Source: MFD01275-c22 sp963705885 (GTDB lineage: Bacteria; Actinomycetota; Actinomycetes; JACCUZ01). Taken from it: a stretch of DNA of 64,000 bases. Below, piece by piece: positions 23,911 through 32,308 of the stretch. The notes beneath the pieces are model-generated. The model was not told where the DNA came from, made no database searches, and saw nothing but the letters and a program-made list of their open reading frames with translations. The translations under genes were made by a program, and so were the position numbers. Location: contig OY970120.1 of assembly GCA_963705885.1 (NCBI GenBank), positions 1,922,001 through 1,986,000 on the forward strand. Reading direction: 5' to 3'. Each line of letters opens with the position of its first letter. Position 1 is the stretch's first letter.

Positions 23911-24036
23911 GCCCCCATGGTGGGGCAACGGGGCCGCCCCCAGGCCGACATCGGGCGGTACTACGACCAAAGCGCGATGGCGACTGCGACCGATGCCGCG
24001 ACAGGTTGGATGCACCGACCACCGAGAGGAAGCACC

Positions 24037-24432
24037 ATGTCGCACACCCGCAGAGTCCCGGCAGCACTCGCCCTGACCCTTGCCGCCGTCGCCGGGACGG
24101 TCTTTATGGCACCGCAAGCGACCGCCCGGGGGGACGACGCCCTCGTGTCCCGTGGTCAGTGCACGGGCGCCGGAGAGTGGAAGCTCAAGGCCAAGCACGA
24201 TGACGGCAGGCTCGAGGTGGAGTTCGAGGTCGACACCAACCGGGTCGGTCAGAGGTGGGCGGTGCGCATGACCGACAACCGGGTCCGCTTCTTCGCGGGG
24301 CGGCGCACGACCCAGGCGCCGAGCGGGTCGTTCAGCGTCGAGCGACGCACGGTGAACCGCGCGGGCAGCGACGTCATCAGGGCCCGGGCCGTGCGGGGCG
24401 GGAACGTCTGCGCCGGCCGCCTCGCGATCTAG
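24037..24432 (+). CDS. Small secreted protein of unknown function
   Basis: The 131-residue product has a clear signal peptide (ALALTLAAVAGTVFMAPQATA, cleavage near ATA-RG, about residue 31). The mature domain has about 100 residues with two cysteines (RGQCTGAGEW and NVCAGRL) that could form a disulphide. It looks beta-rich: WKLKAKHDDGRLEVEFEVDT, RWAVRMTDNRVRFFAG, FSVERRTVNRAGSDVIRARA. GAGAGGA lies 6 nt before the ATG. It is divergent from the sensor kinase gene, so the 126-bp gap may hold sites for that system. I do not recognise the family by name. Confidence 0.75.
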   Translation: MSHTRRVPAALALTLAAVAGTVFMAPQATARGDDALVSRGQCTGAGEWKLKAKHDDGRLEVEFEVDTNRVGQRWAVRMTDNRVRFFAGRRTTQAPSGSFSVERRTVNRAGSDVIRARAVRGGNVCAGRLAI

Positions 24433-24447
24433 CGAGCCCGGGCGGGC

Positions 24448-24475
24448 GGCCACGCGGAGCAGACCCGCCGTGGCC
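24448..24475 (+). terminator. Terminator hairpin after the small secreted protein
   Basis: GGCCACG at 24448-24454 pairs perfectly with CGTGGCC at 24469-24475. Partial inner pairing between cgg and ccg shortens the loop. It lies 16 nt after the stop and 20 nt before the next start. No T-tract. Confidence 0.5.
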
Positions 24476-24494
24476 GGCGGGACACAATGCGCGC

Positions 24495-26244
24495 GTGTGG
24501 CTCGTCGCGGACCTCGACACGGTGGTCGTGCCCGACAGCCGGTGGCGGTCCCCGTTGCTGGCTGCCGCCGACGGCCTCGTGTCGGGGGAGATCCCGGCGG
24601 TGGCCTACGCCGCGGACCGCGCCGGCGACCCCCTCCGTTACCTGTACGACGAGGGGGTCGCGCTCCGCCGGGTCGCCGGGGTGCTCGCCTACGCCTACGC
24701 CGTGACGAAGCAGCGTTCCTACCTGCGGACCATGGCCTCGCGCGTCGCGCTGAACGCCGCGCGCTGGCCCGACTGGAACCCCGGGCACCCGCTGGACACC
24801 GCACAGGTCGCGACCGCGGTGGCGCTGGCCTACGGCTGGGGCCGCGCCGGGATGGCACCGGGCGAGCGCGACGAGGTCGTGCGGGCGCTGCACGACCGGG
24901 TGCTGCGGCCGTACCTGCGCGACGACGGCGCGCTCGCCCGCTTCCGGACGGCCGCGGGCAACCAGAGCACAGTCGTGGCGACGGCGGTGGTGCTCGCCGG
25001 GCTCGCCGTGCGCGCCGACGACGCCGGCGCCGGCGAGGAGGCGGTCGCCGCCGGGGCCACGGCGCTCGCCCGGTGGCGGGACGTCGACGGCGAGGGGCGT
25101 TCGCTCGCGGGCGGGCCGACCGTCGAGGGCCTGATGTACACGGCGTACGAGGCGGCGCACGTGGCCCTGCTCCACGCCACCTGCTGGGCGAGTGCCGGCG
25201 ACCCGGCGGTGTCGGCACTGGGGGAGAGCCTCGCGGACCTGGGGGTGCTGGCCGAGTGGGCCGAGCGGTGCGGGACGGTCGCCGAGCCCGCGATCGGCGA
25301 CGCCTGGGACCTCTACCCCTGGGTCGACCGCACCACGGCGCTGGCGGCGATGACCGCGTGGCCGGCGGCCGGGGCCCGGGTGCGCGAGCTGCTCGACGGC
25401 CTGCAGGCGCGCGGGGCGCTGACCGTCCCGGGCCGGGGGAGCCGCCCGGTGCCCGACGGCATCGCCGAGCTCGTGCTCGCCCGACGCCGTGCCGAGCCGG
25501 TCACCCCGACGCCGCCGGTGACGGCCTTCGTGCCGCGGGACGGGGCGGAGGGCTCCTTCTGGGGGTGCGCGGGCCACGGTGCCCTGCGCGCCTACCTGAC
25601 CGCCACCCCGAACGACGCGCCGCACGCCCACCGCGACGTCGGCAACGTCGTGGTCCTGCACGGCGAGCAGCCCGTCCTGGCGGACCTGGGTCAGCGCGAC
25701 TACCGCTTCTCCGCCCGGCACGTCTGGCGCGTGTCCGCCCGGGTGCACAGCACGGTGGGAGTGCTCCGCGACGACGGCCGGGTCCGGCAGGCGAGGACCG
25801 GCCGCGGCTCGGTCGCGGCAGCGGGCGACGGGATGCGGATGACCAGCGCGTCCGCGATCCCCGGCGTCGACTGGTGCCGCGAGGTGGCCGTCGGGGACGG
25901 GACGGTGCGCCTGCGCGACCGGCTCCGGCCGCTGCGGACGCCCGAGCCGCGGCGGCTGTCGATGTCCTTCCTCCTCGCCACGCCGACGGACCGGGTCGAG
26001 GACCTCGGCAGCGGGTGCCTCCGCTTCGCCCTCGCCGACGGCTCGGTGTGGGAGCTGACCCTGCCGGCCGGCGCCACGCCGGTGGTCTCCGACGCCCGGC
26101 CCACGCTCGCCGTACGAGGACACGCCGGACCTCGCGGCAGGGGCCGCCCTGTCGCACACCCTGGTGGTCGTGACGCTGCCGGGCCTGGACGCCCCGGACG
26201 GGCTCGACCTCGCGACGACCGTCGTCCGGGTGGCGACGACCTGA
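24495..26244 (+). CDS. Heparinase II/III-like protein, frameshifted near the 3' end
   Basis: This is a polysaccharide-lyase-like protein. The alpha-helical toroid-type N-terminal half contains YDEGVALRRVAGVLAYAYAV and DAWDLYPWVDR. The C-terminal beta domain carries NDAPHAHRDVGNVVVLHGE, matching the heparinase II/III C domain with its HxH-type region. Reading from GTG 24495, the frame is sound to about residue 539 (ARPTLA). The sensible sequence then continues in the +1 frame (YEDTPDLAAGAALSHTLVVV) to TGA 26244. One extra G near 26112 explains this; without it the protein would be about 582 residues. The uncorrected frame runs on into the next gene. Confidence 0.75.
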
Positions 26245-26295
26245 CCCGTCCGAGTGGTCCCGCGGAAGTGCCTGTCCGGCCGCGCGCTCCGGTCG

Positions 26296-26301
26296 TACGG
26301 T
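26296..26301 (+). promoter_or_regulatory. Putative -10 (TACGGT) for leaderless GGDEF gene
   Basis: TACGGT ends 6 nt before ATG 26308, placing the predicted transcript start at the start codon. This also decides the start of the GGDEF gene, since open frame continues upstream to 26254. Confidence 0.45.
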
Positions 26302-26307
26302 GTCAAG

Positions 26308-27399
26308 ATGCCCACCACGGGTGTCGAGAGGATCACTGTGTCGCCCACGCTCGACGAGACGTACGACGCGGCGCTGTCGGCTGTCCTCACCGTCCTGTCG
26401 GCGTCGCTCGCGGTCATCTACTCGGCCTACGCGGTCGCCCACGTGCTGATGCTCGAGGGCACGCCGCGGCTGGTGATGGCCCCGGTGGCGGCGGCCAGTG
26501 TCGTCGTCTTCGCCGCCGTCGCGGTCGTGCACCACGTGCGGGGCATCCCGCGCCACCTGACCCACGCGGTCTCGGCGGGTCTCGTGCTGGTGGTCGTGGC
26601 CAACTCGGCGGGCCACATGGTGCTCGTCGGGGAGCCGCGCCAGACCTCGAACGTGATGCTCGCGCTGGTCGGCGCCGGCGCGGTGGTGCTCTCGCTGCGC
26701 TGGCTGCTCGTCGTGCTCTACCTCGCCTGGGGTGCCTGGACCGTCGCCGCGTTCGTCGTCGGTCCGGCGACGACGTGGCCGCACTACGTGGTCGGCATGG
26801 TCAGTGCCACGGCACTCGCGGTGGTGGTCAACCACCTGCGGCGGTCCGGGGTTCTCGAGCTGGCCGAGGCGCGCGCGTCGGCCGACGCGGCGGCGGTCCG
26901 TGACCAGCTGACCGGCGTCGCCAACCGCCGCGGGCTGGCCATGGTGGGCGGGCAGATGGTCGAGCAGGCCCGCCGGCAGGGCGACGCCGTGCACTGCATC
27001 TTCGTGGACATCGACGGGCTCAAGCGCTTCAACGACGAGCTCGGGCACGCCGTGGGCGACGACGTGATCGTCTCGGTCGCCGAGGCGCTGCGCTCGGTCA
27101 CCCGGGCGACCGACGTCGTGGCCCGCTGGGGCGGTGACGAGTTCTGCATCGTCGGGCCGGGCCCCGGGATGGCCCCCCTGGAGCTGGAGCGCCGGGTGCG
27201 CGACACGGTCGCCGGCCACGAGCCCGTGCCGGCCGACGCCGGCCCGGTGCGGGTCAGCGCGGGCGGCGCGATGCTCGCGCCCTGGGACGCGGGGACGCTG
27301 GAGACGCTGCTGGGCAAGGCCGACCAGGAGATGTACCTGCGGCGGGCCCTGCGCAAGGAGCGCGCGGCGCCCTCGACGCGCGCCGCGACCGCCGAGTAG
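26308..27399 (+). CDS. Membrane-bound diguanylate cyclase (GGDEF domain)
   Basis: The product is a 363-residue protein predicted to make cyclic di-GMP. The N-terminal half has about six membrane helices (from LSAVLTVLSASLAVIYSAYAVAHVL to YVVGMVSATALAVVV), followed by a short linker. The GGDEF domain starts at RDQLTGVANRRGL, with substrate residues in IFVDIDGLKRFNDELGHAVGDD. The active site RWGGDEF has GGDEF at residues 275-279. No obvious RxxD inhibitory site precedes it. No EAL domain is present, so synthesis rather than hydrolysis is expected. Confidence 0.92.
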   Translation: MPTTGVERITVSPTLDETYDAALSAVLTVLSASLAVIYSAYAVAHVLMLEGTPRLVMAPVAAASVVVFAAVAVVHHVRGIPRHLTHAVSAGLVLVVVANSAGHMVLVGEPRQTSNVMLALVGAGAVVLSLRWLLVVLYLAWGAWTVAAFVVGPATTWPHYVVGMVSATALAVVVNHLRRSGVLELAEARASADAAAVRDQLTGVANRRGLAMVGGQMVEQARRQGDAVHCIFVDIDGLKRFNDELGHAVGDDVIVSVAEALRSVTRATDVVARWGGDEFCIVGPGPGMAPLELERRVRDTVAGHEPVPADAGPVRVSAGGAMLAPWDAGTLETLLGKADQEMYLRRALRKERAAPSTRAATAE

Positions 27400-27453
27400 C
27401 AGGGAGGGCCGGGAACGCCGGGAACGCCGGGGACGCTTGCGGACGGGTTCCGT

Positions 27454-27459
27454 TATGGT
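27454..27459 (+). promoter_or_regulatory. Putative -10 (TATGGT) for the leuS leader transcript
   Basis: TATGGT ends 6 nt before the ATG of an 11-codon leader peptide, so the transcript probably starts at or next to that ATG. This is the same leaderless geometry seen elsewhere in the window. No -35 is obvious. Confidence 0.45.
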
Positions 27460-27465
27460 GTGCCC

Positions 27466-27501
27466 ATGCGTGCCGGACTGCTCCTTATCGGGCCGCGCTG
27501 A
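27466..27501 (+). CDS. leuS leader peptide (MRAGLLLIGPR)
   Basis: An 11-codon open frame, ATG 27466 to TGA 27501, encodes MRAGLLLIGPR. It has three adjacent leucine codons (CTG CTC CTT, residues 5-7), CTT being an uncommon choice in such a GC-rich genome. The stop codon falls within the 5' arm of a 12-bp hairpin. The reading frame directly precedes a leucyl-tRNA synthetase gene. This is the architecture of a ribosome-mediated transcription attenuator, with translation sensing charged tRNA-Leu. Too short to support by homology; the case rests on codons and context. Confidence 0.7.
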   Translation: MRAGLLLIGPR

Positions 27502-27551
27502 CGGTCGCCGAGCACCACGTCAGCGCGGCGGCCCCTCCTTCGACGAGGGGC
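27490..27551 (+). promoter_or_regulatory. leuS attenuator: antiterminator and terminator hairpins
   Basis: Hairpin 1 pairs GCCGCGCTGACG (27492-27503) with CGTCAGCGCGGC (27518-27529), 12 perfect base pairs with a 14-nt loop. In a shifted register GGGCCGC (27490-27496) can pair with GCGGCCC (27528-27534), overlapping the next element. Hairpin 2 pairs GCCCCTC (27531-27537) with GAGGGGC (27545-27551) across a 7-nt loop and is followed by TTCGT, a plausible terminator. A ribosome completing the leader peptide would cover the 5' arm of hairpin 1 and let the terminator form. A stall at the Leu codons would favour hairpin 1. Confidence 0.65.
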
Positions 27552-27592
27552 TTCGTCATGTCCGGACCCGAGGCCGACCAGAGAGCGCGACG

Positions 27593-30460
27593 ATGAGCGA
27601 CACAGCCCCCCGCCCGGCCGGTGACGCCGGCGCGGACCCGGAGACGCCCTACCGCTACACGGCGGCGCTGGCGGCCGAGATCGAGGCGCGCTGGCAGGAC
27701 CGGTGGGAGCGGGAGGGGACGTTCGAGGCCCCGAACCCGTCGGGACCGCTGGGCGACCCCGAGCGGGTGGCGGGCCGGCCCAAGTCCTACCTGCTCGACA
27801 TGTTCCCGTACCCCTCGGGCATCGGGCTGCACGTCGGGCACCCGCTGGGCTACATCGCGACCGACGTGCACGGCCGCTTCCAGCGGATGACCGGCCACAA
27901 CGTGCTGCACGCCCTGGGCTACGACGCGTTCGGCCTGCCGGCCGAGCAGTACGCCGTGCAGACCGGCCAGCACCCCAAGGTCACCACCGAGGCCAACATC
28001 GCGACGATGCGCGCTCAGCTGCGCCGGCTGGGCCTGGCCCACGACGCGCGTCGCAGCGTCGCCACGACCGACGTCGAGTTCTACCGGTGGACCCAGTGGA
28101 TCTTCCTGCAGGTCTACAACGCGTGGTACGACGACGAGCAGGACCGGGCGCGACCGGTGTCCGAGCTGGAGGCCGAGCTGGCGGCCGGCACCCGCCCGGT
28201 GCCCGGCGCTCTGTCGTGGGGCGAGCTCGACGAGCAGGCGCGTCGACGCGTCGTCGACTCCCACCGGCTGGCCTACCTGTCGCACTCGCCGGTGAACTGG
28301 TGCCCGGGCCTGGGCACGGTGCTGGCCAACGAGGAGGTCACCTCCGACGGGCGCAGCGAGCGCGGCAACTTCCCGGTGTTCAAGCGCGACCTGCGCCAGT
28401 GGATGATGCGCATCACCTCCTACGCCGAGCGGCTGCTGGGCGACCTCGAGGCCCTGGACTGGCCCGAGTCCATCAAGCTGATGCAGCGCAACTGGATCGG
28501 CCGGTCCGAGGGCGCGCTGGTCGGGTTCCCCAGCGAGGCCGGCTCGATCGAGGTGTTCACCACCCGTCCGGACACGCTGTTCGGCGCGACGTTCATGGTG
28601 CTGGCGCCCGAGCACCCGATGCTCGACCTGCTGGCCACCGGCGCCTGGCCCGACGGTGTACCGCCGTCGTGGACGGCTGGCGCGGCGACGCCGCGCGACG
28701 CCGTGCTGGCCTACCGCCGGTCGACCGAGCTGCGCACGGAGCTGGAGCGGCAGACCGAGGGGCGCGACAAGACCGGCGTGTTCACCGGTGCCTACGCCAC
28801 CAACCCGGTCACGGGCGAGGCGATCCCGGTGTTCGTCGCCGACTACGTCCTGATGGGCTACGGCACCGGCGCGATCATGGCGGTGCCCGGCCAGGACGAG
28901 CGCGACTGGGAGTTCGCGACGCGGTTCGGGCTGCCGATCGTGCGCACCGTCGCGCCACCCGAGGACTTCGGAGAGGCGTCCGGTGCCTTCACCGGCGAGG
29001 GACCGGCGGTGAACTCCGCCAACGACTCGATCAGCCTGGACGGGCTGGACGTCGCCACGGCCAAGGCGCGCATCACCGACTGGCTGGAGGAGCGCTCGGC
29101 CGGGACGCGCACGGTCACCTACAAGCTGCGCGACTGGCTGTTCAGCCGGCAGCGCTACTGGGGCGAGCCGTTCCCCATCGTCTACGACGAGCACGGCCTG
29201 CCGCGCGCGCTGCCCGAGTCGATGCTGCCGGTCGTGCTGCCGGAGGTCGACGACTACTCGCCGCAGACCTTCGCCGAGGACGACACGACCAGCGAGCCGG
29301 TGCCGCCGCTCGGGCGCAACGAGGGCTGGGTCGAGGTCGAGCTGGACCTCGGCGACGGGCTCAAGCGCTACCGGCGCGAGACGAACACCATGCCGCAGTG
29401 GGCGGGCTCTTGCTGGTACGAGCTGCGCTACCTCGACCCCACCAACGGTGAGCGGTTCGTCGACCCCGAGGTCGAGCGCTACTGGATGGGGCCGCAGGGC
29501 GAGGGCCACACCGGCGGCGTCGACCTCTACGTCGGCGGCGTCGAGCACGCGGTGCTGCACCTGCTGTACGCCCGGTTCTGGCACAAGGTGCTGCACGACC
29601 TGGGGCACCTGTCGAGCTCCGAGCCGTTCCACCGGCTGTTCAACCAGGGCTACATCGAGGCCTACGCCTACACCGACGAGCGCGGGTCGCACGTGCCCGC
29701 CGAGGAGGTGGTCGACGACGGTCACGGCGGGTTCACGTGGGAGGGCAGGCCGGTCGACCGCGTCTACGGGAAGATGGGCAAGAGCCTGAAGAACATGGTG
29801 ACGCCGGACGAGATGTTCGACGCCTTCGGCGCGGACACCTTCCGGCTCTACGAGATGTCGATGGGCCCGCTGGACCAGTCGCGGCCGTGGGAGACCCGTG
29901 CGGTCGTGGGCTCGCACCGCTTCCTGCAGCGGCTGTGGCGCAACGTCGTCGACGAGACGACCGGGGCGACGCGGGTCGTGGACGAGCCCCCGGACGACGA
30001 GACGCGGCGGCTCCTGCACCGCACGATCGACCGCGTCCGCCACGACATGGAGAACCTCGGCAACAACACCGCGATCGCGCGCCTGATCGAGCTGAACAAC
30101 CACGTCGTGAAGCTCGGCACCAGCCATCGCGAGGTGGCCGAGGCGATGGTGCTCATGGTCGCGCCGCTGGCGCCGCACCTGGCCGAGGAGCTGTGGTCGC
30201 GGCTGGGCCACGAGCAGTCGCTGACCTACGAGCCGTTCCCCGTCGCCGACCCCGCGATGCTGCAGGTCGCCTCCGTGACCTGCGTGCTGCAGGTGGCGGG
30301 CAAGGTGCGCGACCGCATCGAGGTGGCGCCCGACGTCTCCGAGGACGAGGTGCGCGAGCGGGCCCTGGCCTCGGAGGCGGTGCAGCGTGCGCTGGACGGG
30401 CGTGCTGTCCGTACGGTCGTCGTCCGCGCGCCCCGGCTGGCCAACGTGGTCCCGGCGTGA
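27593..30460 (+). CDS. leuS: Leucyl-tRNA synthetase
   Basis: This class I synthetase charges tRNA-Leu. The protein is 955 residues long. The HIGH signature is HVGH at residues 80-83 (GLHVGHPLGY) and the KMSKS loop is KMGKS at residues 727-731. The CP1 editing domain with its threonine-rich FTTRPDTLFGATFM segment is intact. Short insertions before and after the editing domain are typical of actinobacterial LeuS. ATG 27593 fits the N-terminal extension. The upstream 127 bp hold the leader peptide and hairpins. The stop overlaps the degV start (GTGA). Confidence 0.97.
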   Translation: MSDTAPRPAGDAGADPETPYRYTAALAAEIEARWQDRWEREGTFEAPNPSGPLGDPERVAGRPKSYLLDMFPYPSGIGLHVGHPLGYIATDVHGRFQRMTGHNVLHALGYDAFGLPAEQYAVQTGQHPKVTTEANIATMRAQLRRLGLAHDARRSVATTDVEFYRWTQWIFLQVYNAWYDDEQDRARPVSELEAELAAGTRPVPGALSWGELDEQARRRVVDSHRLAYLSHSPVNWCPGLGTVLANEEVTSDGRSERGNFPVFKRDLRQWMMRITSYAERLLGDLEALDWPESIKLMQRNWIGRSEGALVGFPSEAGSIEVFTTRPDTLFGATFMVLAPEHPMLDLLATGAWPDGVPPSWTAGAATPRDAVLAYRRSTELRTELERQTEGRDKTGVFTGAYATNPVTGEAIPVFVADYVLMGYGTGAIMAVPGQDERDWEFATRFGLPIVRTVAPPEDFGEASGAFTGEGPAVNSANDSISLDGLDVATAKARITDWLEERSAGTRTVTYKLRDWLFSRQRYWGEPFPIVYDEHGLPRALPESMLPVVLPEVDDYSPQTFAEDDTTSEPVPPLGRNEGWVEVELDLGDGLKRYRRETNTMPQWAGSCWYELRYLDPTNGERFVDPEVERYWMGPQGEGHTGGVDLYVGGVEHAVLHLLYARFWHKVLHDLGHLSSSEPFHRLFNQGYIEAYAYTDERGSHVPAEEVVDDGHGGFTWEGRPVDRVYGKMGKSLKNMVTPDEMFDAFGADTFRLYEMSMGPLDQSRPWETRAVVGSHRFLQRLWRNVVDETTGATRVVDEPPDDETRRLLHRTIDRVRHDMENLGNNTAIARLIELNNHVVKLGTSHREVAEAMVLMVAPLAPHLAEELWSRLGHEQSLTYEPFPVADPAMLQVASVTCVLQVAGKVRDRIEVAPDVSEDEVRERALASEAVQRALDGRAVRTVVVRAPRLANVVPA

Positions 30461-31302
30461 GCCGGGTCGCGGTCGTCACGGACTCGACCAGCTACCTGCC
30501 TCCCGGCCTGGTCGCCGACCACGACATCGTGGTCGTGCCGCTGCAGGTCGTCATCGGGGGAACGGCTCACGACGAGGGCGGCGAGACGTCGTCGGACACG
30601 GTGGCCGAGGCGCTGCGGGCGTGGACGCCGGTCACGACGTCCCGGCCCGGTCCGGCGGCGTTCGCCGAGGCGTACGCGCGCGCCGCCGAGCGTGGCTGCG
30701 ACGGGGTGGTGTCGGTCCACCTCTCGTCGCGGATGTCGGGGACGGTCGAGTCCGCGGCTCTCGCGGCCAAGGAGTCGCCGGTGCGGACCGAGGTCGTCGA
30801 CTCGCGCTCGCTCGGCATGGGGCTCGGCTTCGCGGTGCTCGCCGCGGCACGGGCCGCGTCGGCGGGTGCCACGGTCGACGAGGTGGCCGCGGCGGCGCGG
30901 TCCCGCGCGGAGTCCTCGACCGCGGTCTTCTACGTCGACACGCTCGAGCACCTGCGCCGCGGCGGGCGGATCGGTGCCGCCTCGGCCCTGCTGGGCTCGG
31001 CCCTCGCGGTGAAGCCGCTGCTGCACCTGGTCGACGGCCAGATCCAGCCGCTGGAGAAGGTCCGGACGTCGGCGCGGGCGATCTCGCGGCTCGAGGAGCT
31101 GGCGGTGGAGCGGGCGGGTGCCGCGACGGTGGACCTCGCCGTCCACCACCTCGCGAACGGCGACCGGGCCGGCGCGCTGGCCGGGCGGCTGCGCACCCGG
31201 CTGCAGGGCATCGACGAGCTGGTCGTGAGCGAGGTCGGGGCCGTGGTCGGCGCTCACGTCGGGCCGGGGATGCTCGCGGTCGTGGTCTCGCCCCACACCT
31301 GA
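30457..31302 (+). CDS. DegV family fatty-acid-binding protein
   Basis: DegV proteins bind long-chain fatty acids; some present them to fatty acid kinase (FakB role), which is not established for this protein. The 281-residue product has the first motif VAVVTDSTSYLPPGL, the ligand-pocket TSRPGPAAFAEAYARA segment, SVHLSSRMSGTVESA, VVDSRSLGMGLGF, and the C-terminal HLVDGQIQPLEKVRT. It starts with a GTG overlapping the leuS stop. The leuS-degV-comEA neighbourhood is common in actinobacteria. Confidence 0.93.
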   Translation: MSRVAVVTDSTSYLPPGLVADHDIVVVPLQVVIGGTAHDEGGETSSDTVAEALRAWTPVTTSRPGPAAFAEAYARAAERGCDGVVSVHLSSRMSGTVESAALAAKESPVRTEVVDSRSLGMGLGFAVLAAARAASAGATVDEVAAAARSRAESSTAVFYVDTLEHLRRGGRIGAASALLGSALAVKPLLHLVDGQIQPLEKVRTSARAISRLEELAVERAGAATVDLAVHHLANGDRAGALAGRLRTRLQGIDELVVSEVGAVVGAHVGPGMLAVVVSPHT

Positions 31303-31413
31303 GCCGGGCTGCCCGGCGTGCGGCTCGACGACCCGGTCGTCCCCAGCCGGGGCGGTCGTCCCCGCTCGTCCACAGAGCCCGCCGGTCCTCCTCGGCGCAC
31401 AGCCCCGGCTGCC

Positions 31414-31419
31414 TAGCGT
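31414..31419 (+). promoter_or_regulatory. Putative -10 (TAGCGT) for leaderless comEA
   Basis: TAGCGT ends 7 nt before the comEA GTG. The 124-bp gap behind degV also contains short GTCGTCC-type direct repeats and one TCGTCCACA, of unknown meaning. Confidence 0.5.
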
Positions 31420-31426
31420 CGCTCGC

Positions 31427-32308
31427 GTGGCAGACGGCACGGCGAGACACCGGCGGCAGGATCCCGGCGACCCGGCGGCCTCGGCGCTGCGGCGCCTCGA
31501 GACCGTCGCGTCCCCGGGCGCCAGCGGCGCGGGCTGGGTGCCCGACGCGCCGCCTGACGCCGGATCCCGCGCGGCGCGGTCCCGGGCCGGCCTCGCCGAC
31601 CGGGTCCCGGTCGGCCTGCGGGCCCTCGCCGCGGCGCCGCGCGGCCGGGCGCTGGTCGGCCTCGCGGTGCTGGTCGGCCTCGCGGTGCTGGTGGCGGCCG
31701 TGGCGACCTGGCTCTCGCGGCCGCGGGAGGAGCCGGTGCCAGCGCGGTCGAAACCGGTCGGCGCGCCGGTCGCCCTGACCCCGGCGGCGGCGCAGTCCGG
31801 CGTGTTCGCCCCGGCGCCGGGTCCGGGGGACGCGCCGACACCGGCCGTGCTCTTCGTGCACGTCGCGGGCGCCGTCGAGCGACCCGGGCTGGTGGAGCTG
31901 CCCGCCGGGTCTCGGGTCGCGGACGCGGTCGAAGCGGCCGGTGGTCCGACCCCCCGGGCGGTGACGGCGAGCGTCAACCTCGCGCGCCAGGTGGTCGACG
32001 GCGAGCAGGTCGTGGTGCTGCGCAGGGGTCAACCTTCCCCGGCCGGGGGGACCGGAGCCGAGGCGGGCCCGGCTGTCGGTGCTGTCCCCGGCGGGGCGAC
32101 GGGCGGTGGCACGCCGGGGCCGGTCGACCTCAACCAGGCGACGCTCGGCCAGCTCGATGCGCTGCCCGGCATCGGTCCGGTGCTCGCGCAGCGGATCCTC
32201 GACTGGCGCACGGCCAACGGCAGGTTCAGCTCGGTCGAGGAGCTCGCCGAGGTGTCGGGCATCGGCGAGGCGACCCTCGCCGACCTGAGGCCGGTCGTGA
32301 GCGTGTGA
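31427..32308 (+). CDS. comEA: ComEA family DNA-binding protein
   Basis: This membrane-anchored DNA receptor is paired with the ComEC channel. The product is 293 residues. About 75 cytoplasmic N-terminal residues precede one membrane helix (ALVGLAVLVGLAVLVAAVATWL). The extracellular part has a SLBB-type domain (VLFVHVAGAVERPGLVELPAGSRVADAVEAAGG) and a Gly/Pro linker. A C-terminal helix-hairpin-helix pair holds NQATLGQLDALPGIGPVLAQRILDWRTANG and ELAEVSGIGEATLADLRP. Its stop overlaps the comEC GTG (GTGA). Confidence 0.94.
   Translation: MADGTARHRRQDPGDPAASALRRLETVASPGASGAGWVPDAPPDAGSRAARSRAGLADRVPVGLRALAAAPRGRALVGLAVLVGLAVLVAAVATWLSRPREEPVPARSKPVGAPVALTPAAAQSGVFAPAPGPGDAPTPAVLFVHVAGAVERPGLVELPAGSRVADAVEAAGGPTPRAVTASVNLARQVVDGEQVVVLRRGQPSPAGGTGAEAGPAVGAVPGGATGGGTPGPVDLNQATLGQLDALPGIGPVLAQRILDWRTANGRFSSVEELAEVSGIGEATLADLRPVVSV

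Noticed and set aside
22591..25218. Extended sensor kinase of about 875 residues
   Set aside because: The upstream extension is Arg/Pro-rich shadow sequence opposite the secreted-protein and heparinase genes. A normal kinase N-terminus starts at 23910.
24255..26903. A single 882-residue protein covering the heparinase-like gene and part of the GGDEF gene
   Set aside because: The sequence before 24495 belongs to another gene in another frame, and the part after about 26112 has lost protein-like character. The real continuation is in the +1 frame.
31340..31426. GTCGTCC repeats and one TCGTCCACA before comEA as DnaA boxes or an origin
   Set aside because: There is only one near-match to a DnaA box, no cluster, no AT-rich stretch, and no dnaA/dnaN nearby.
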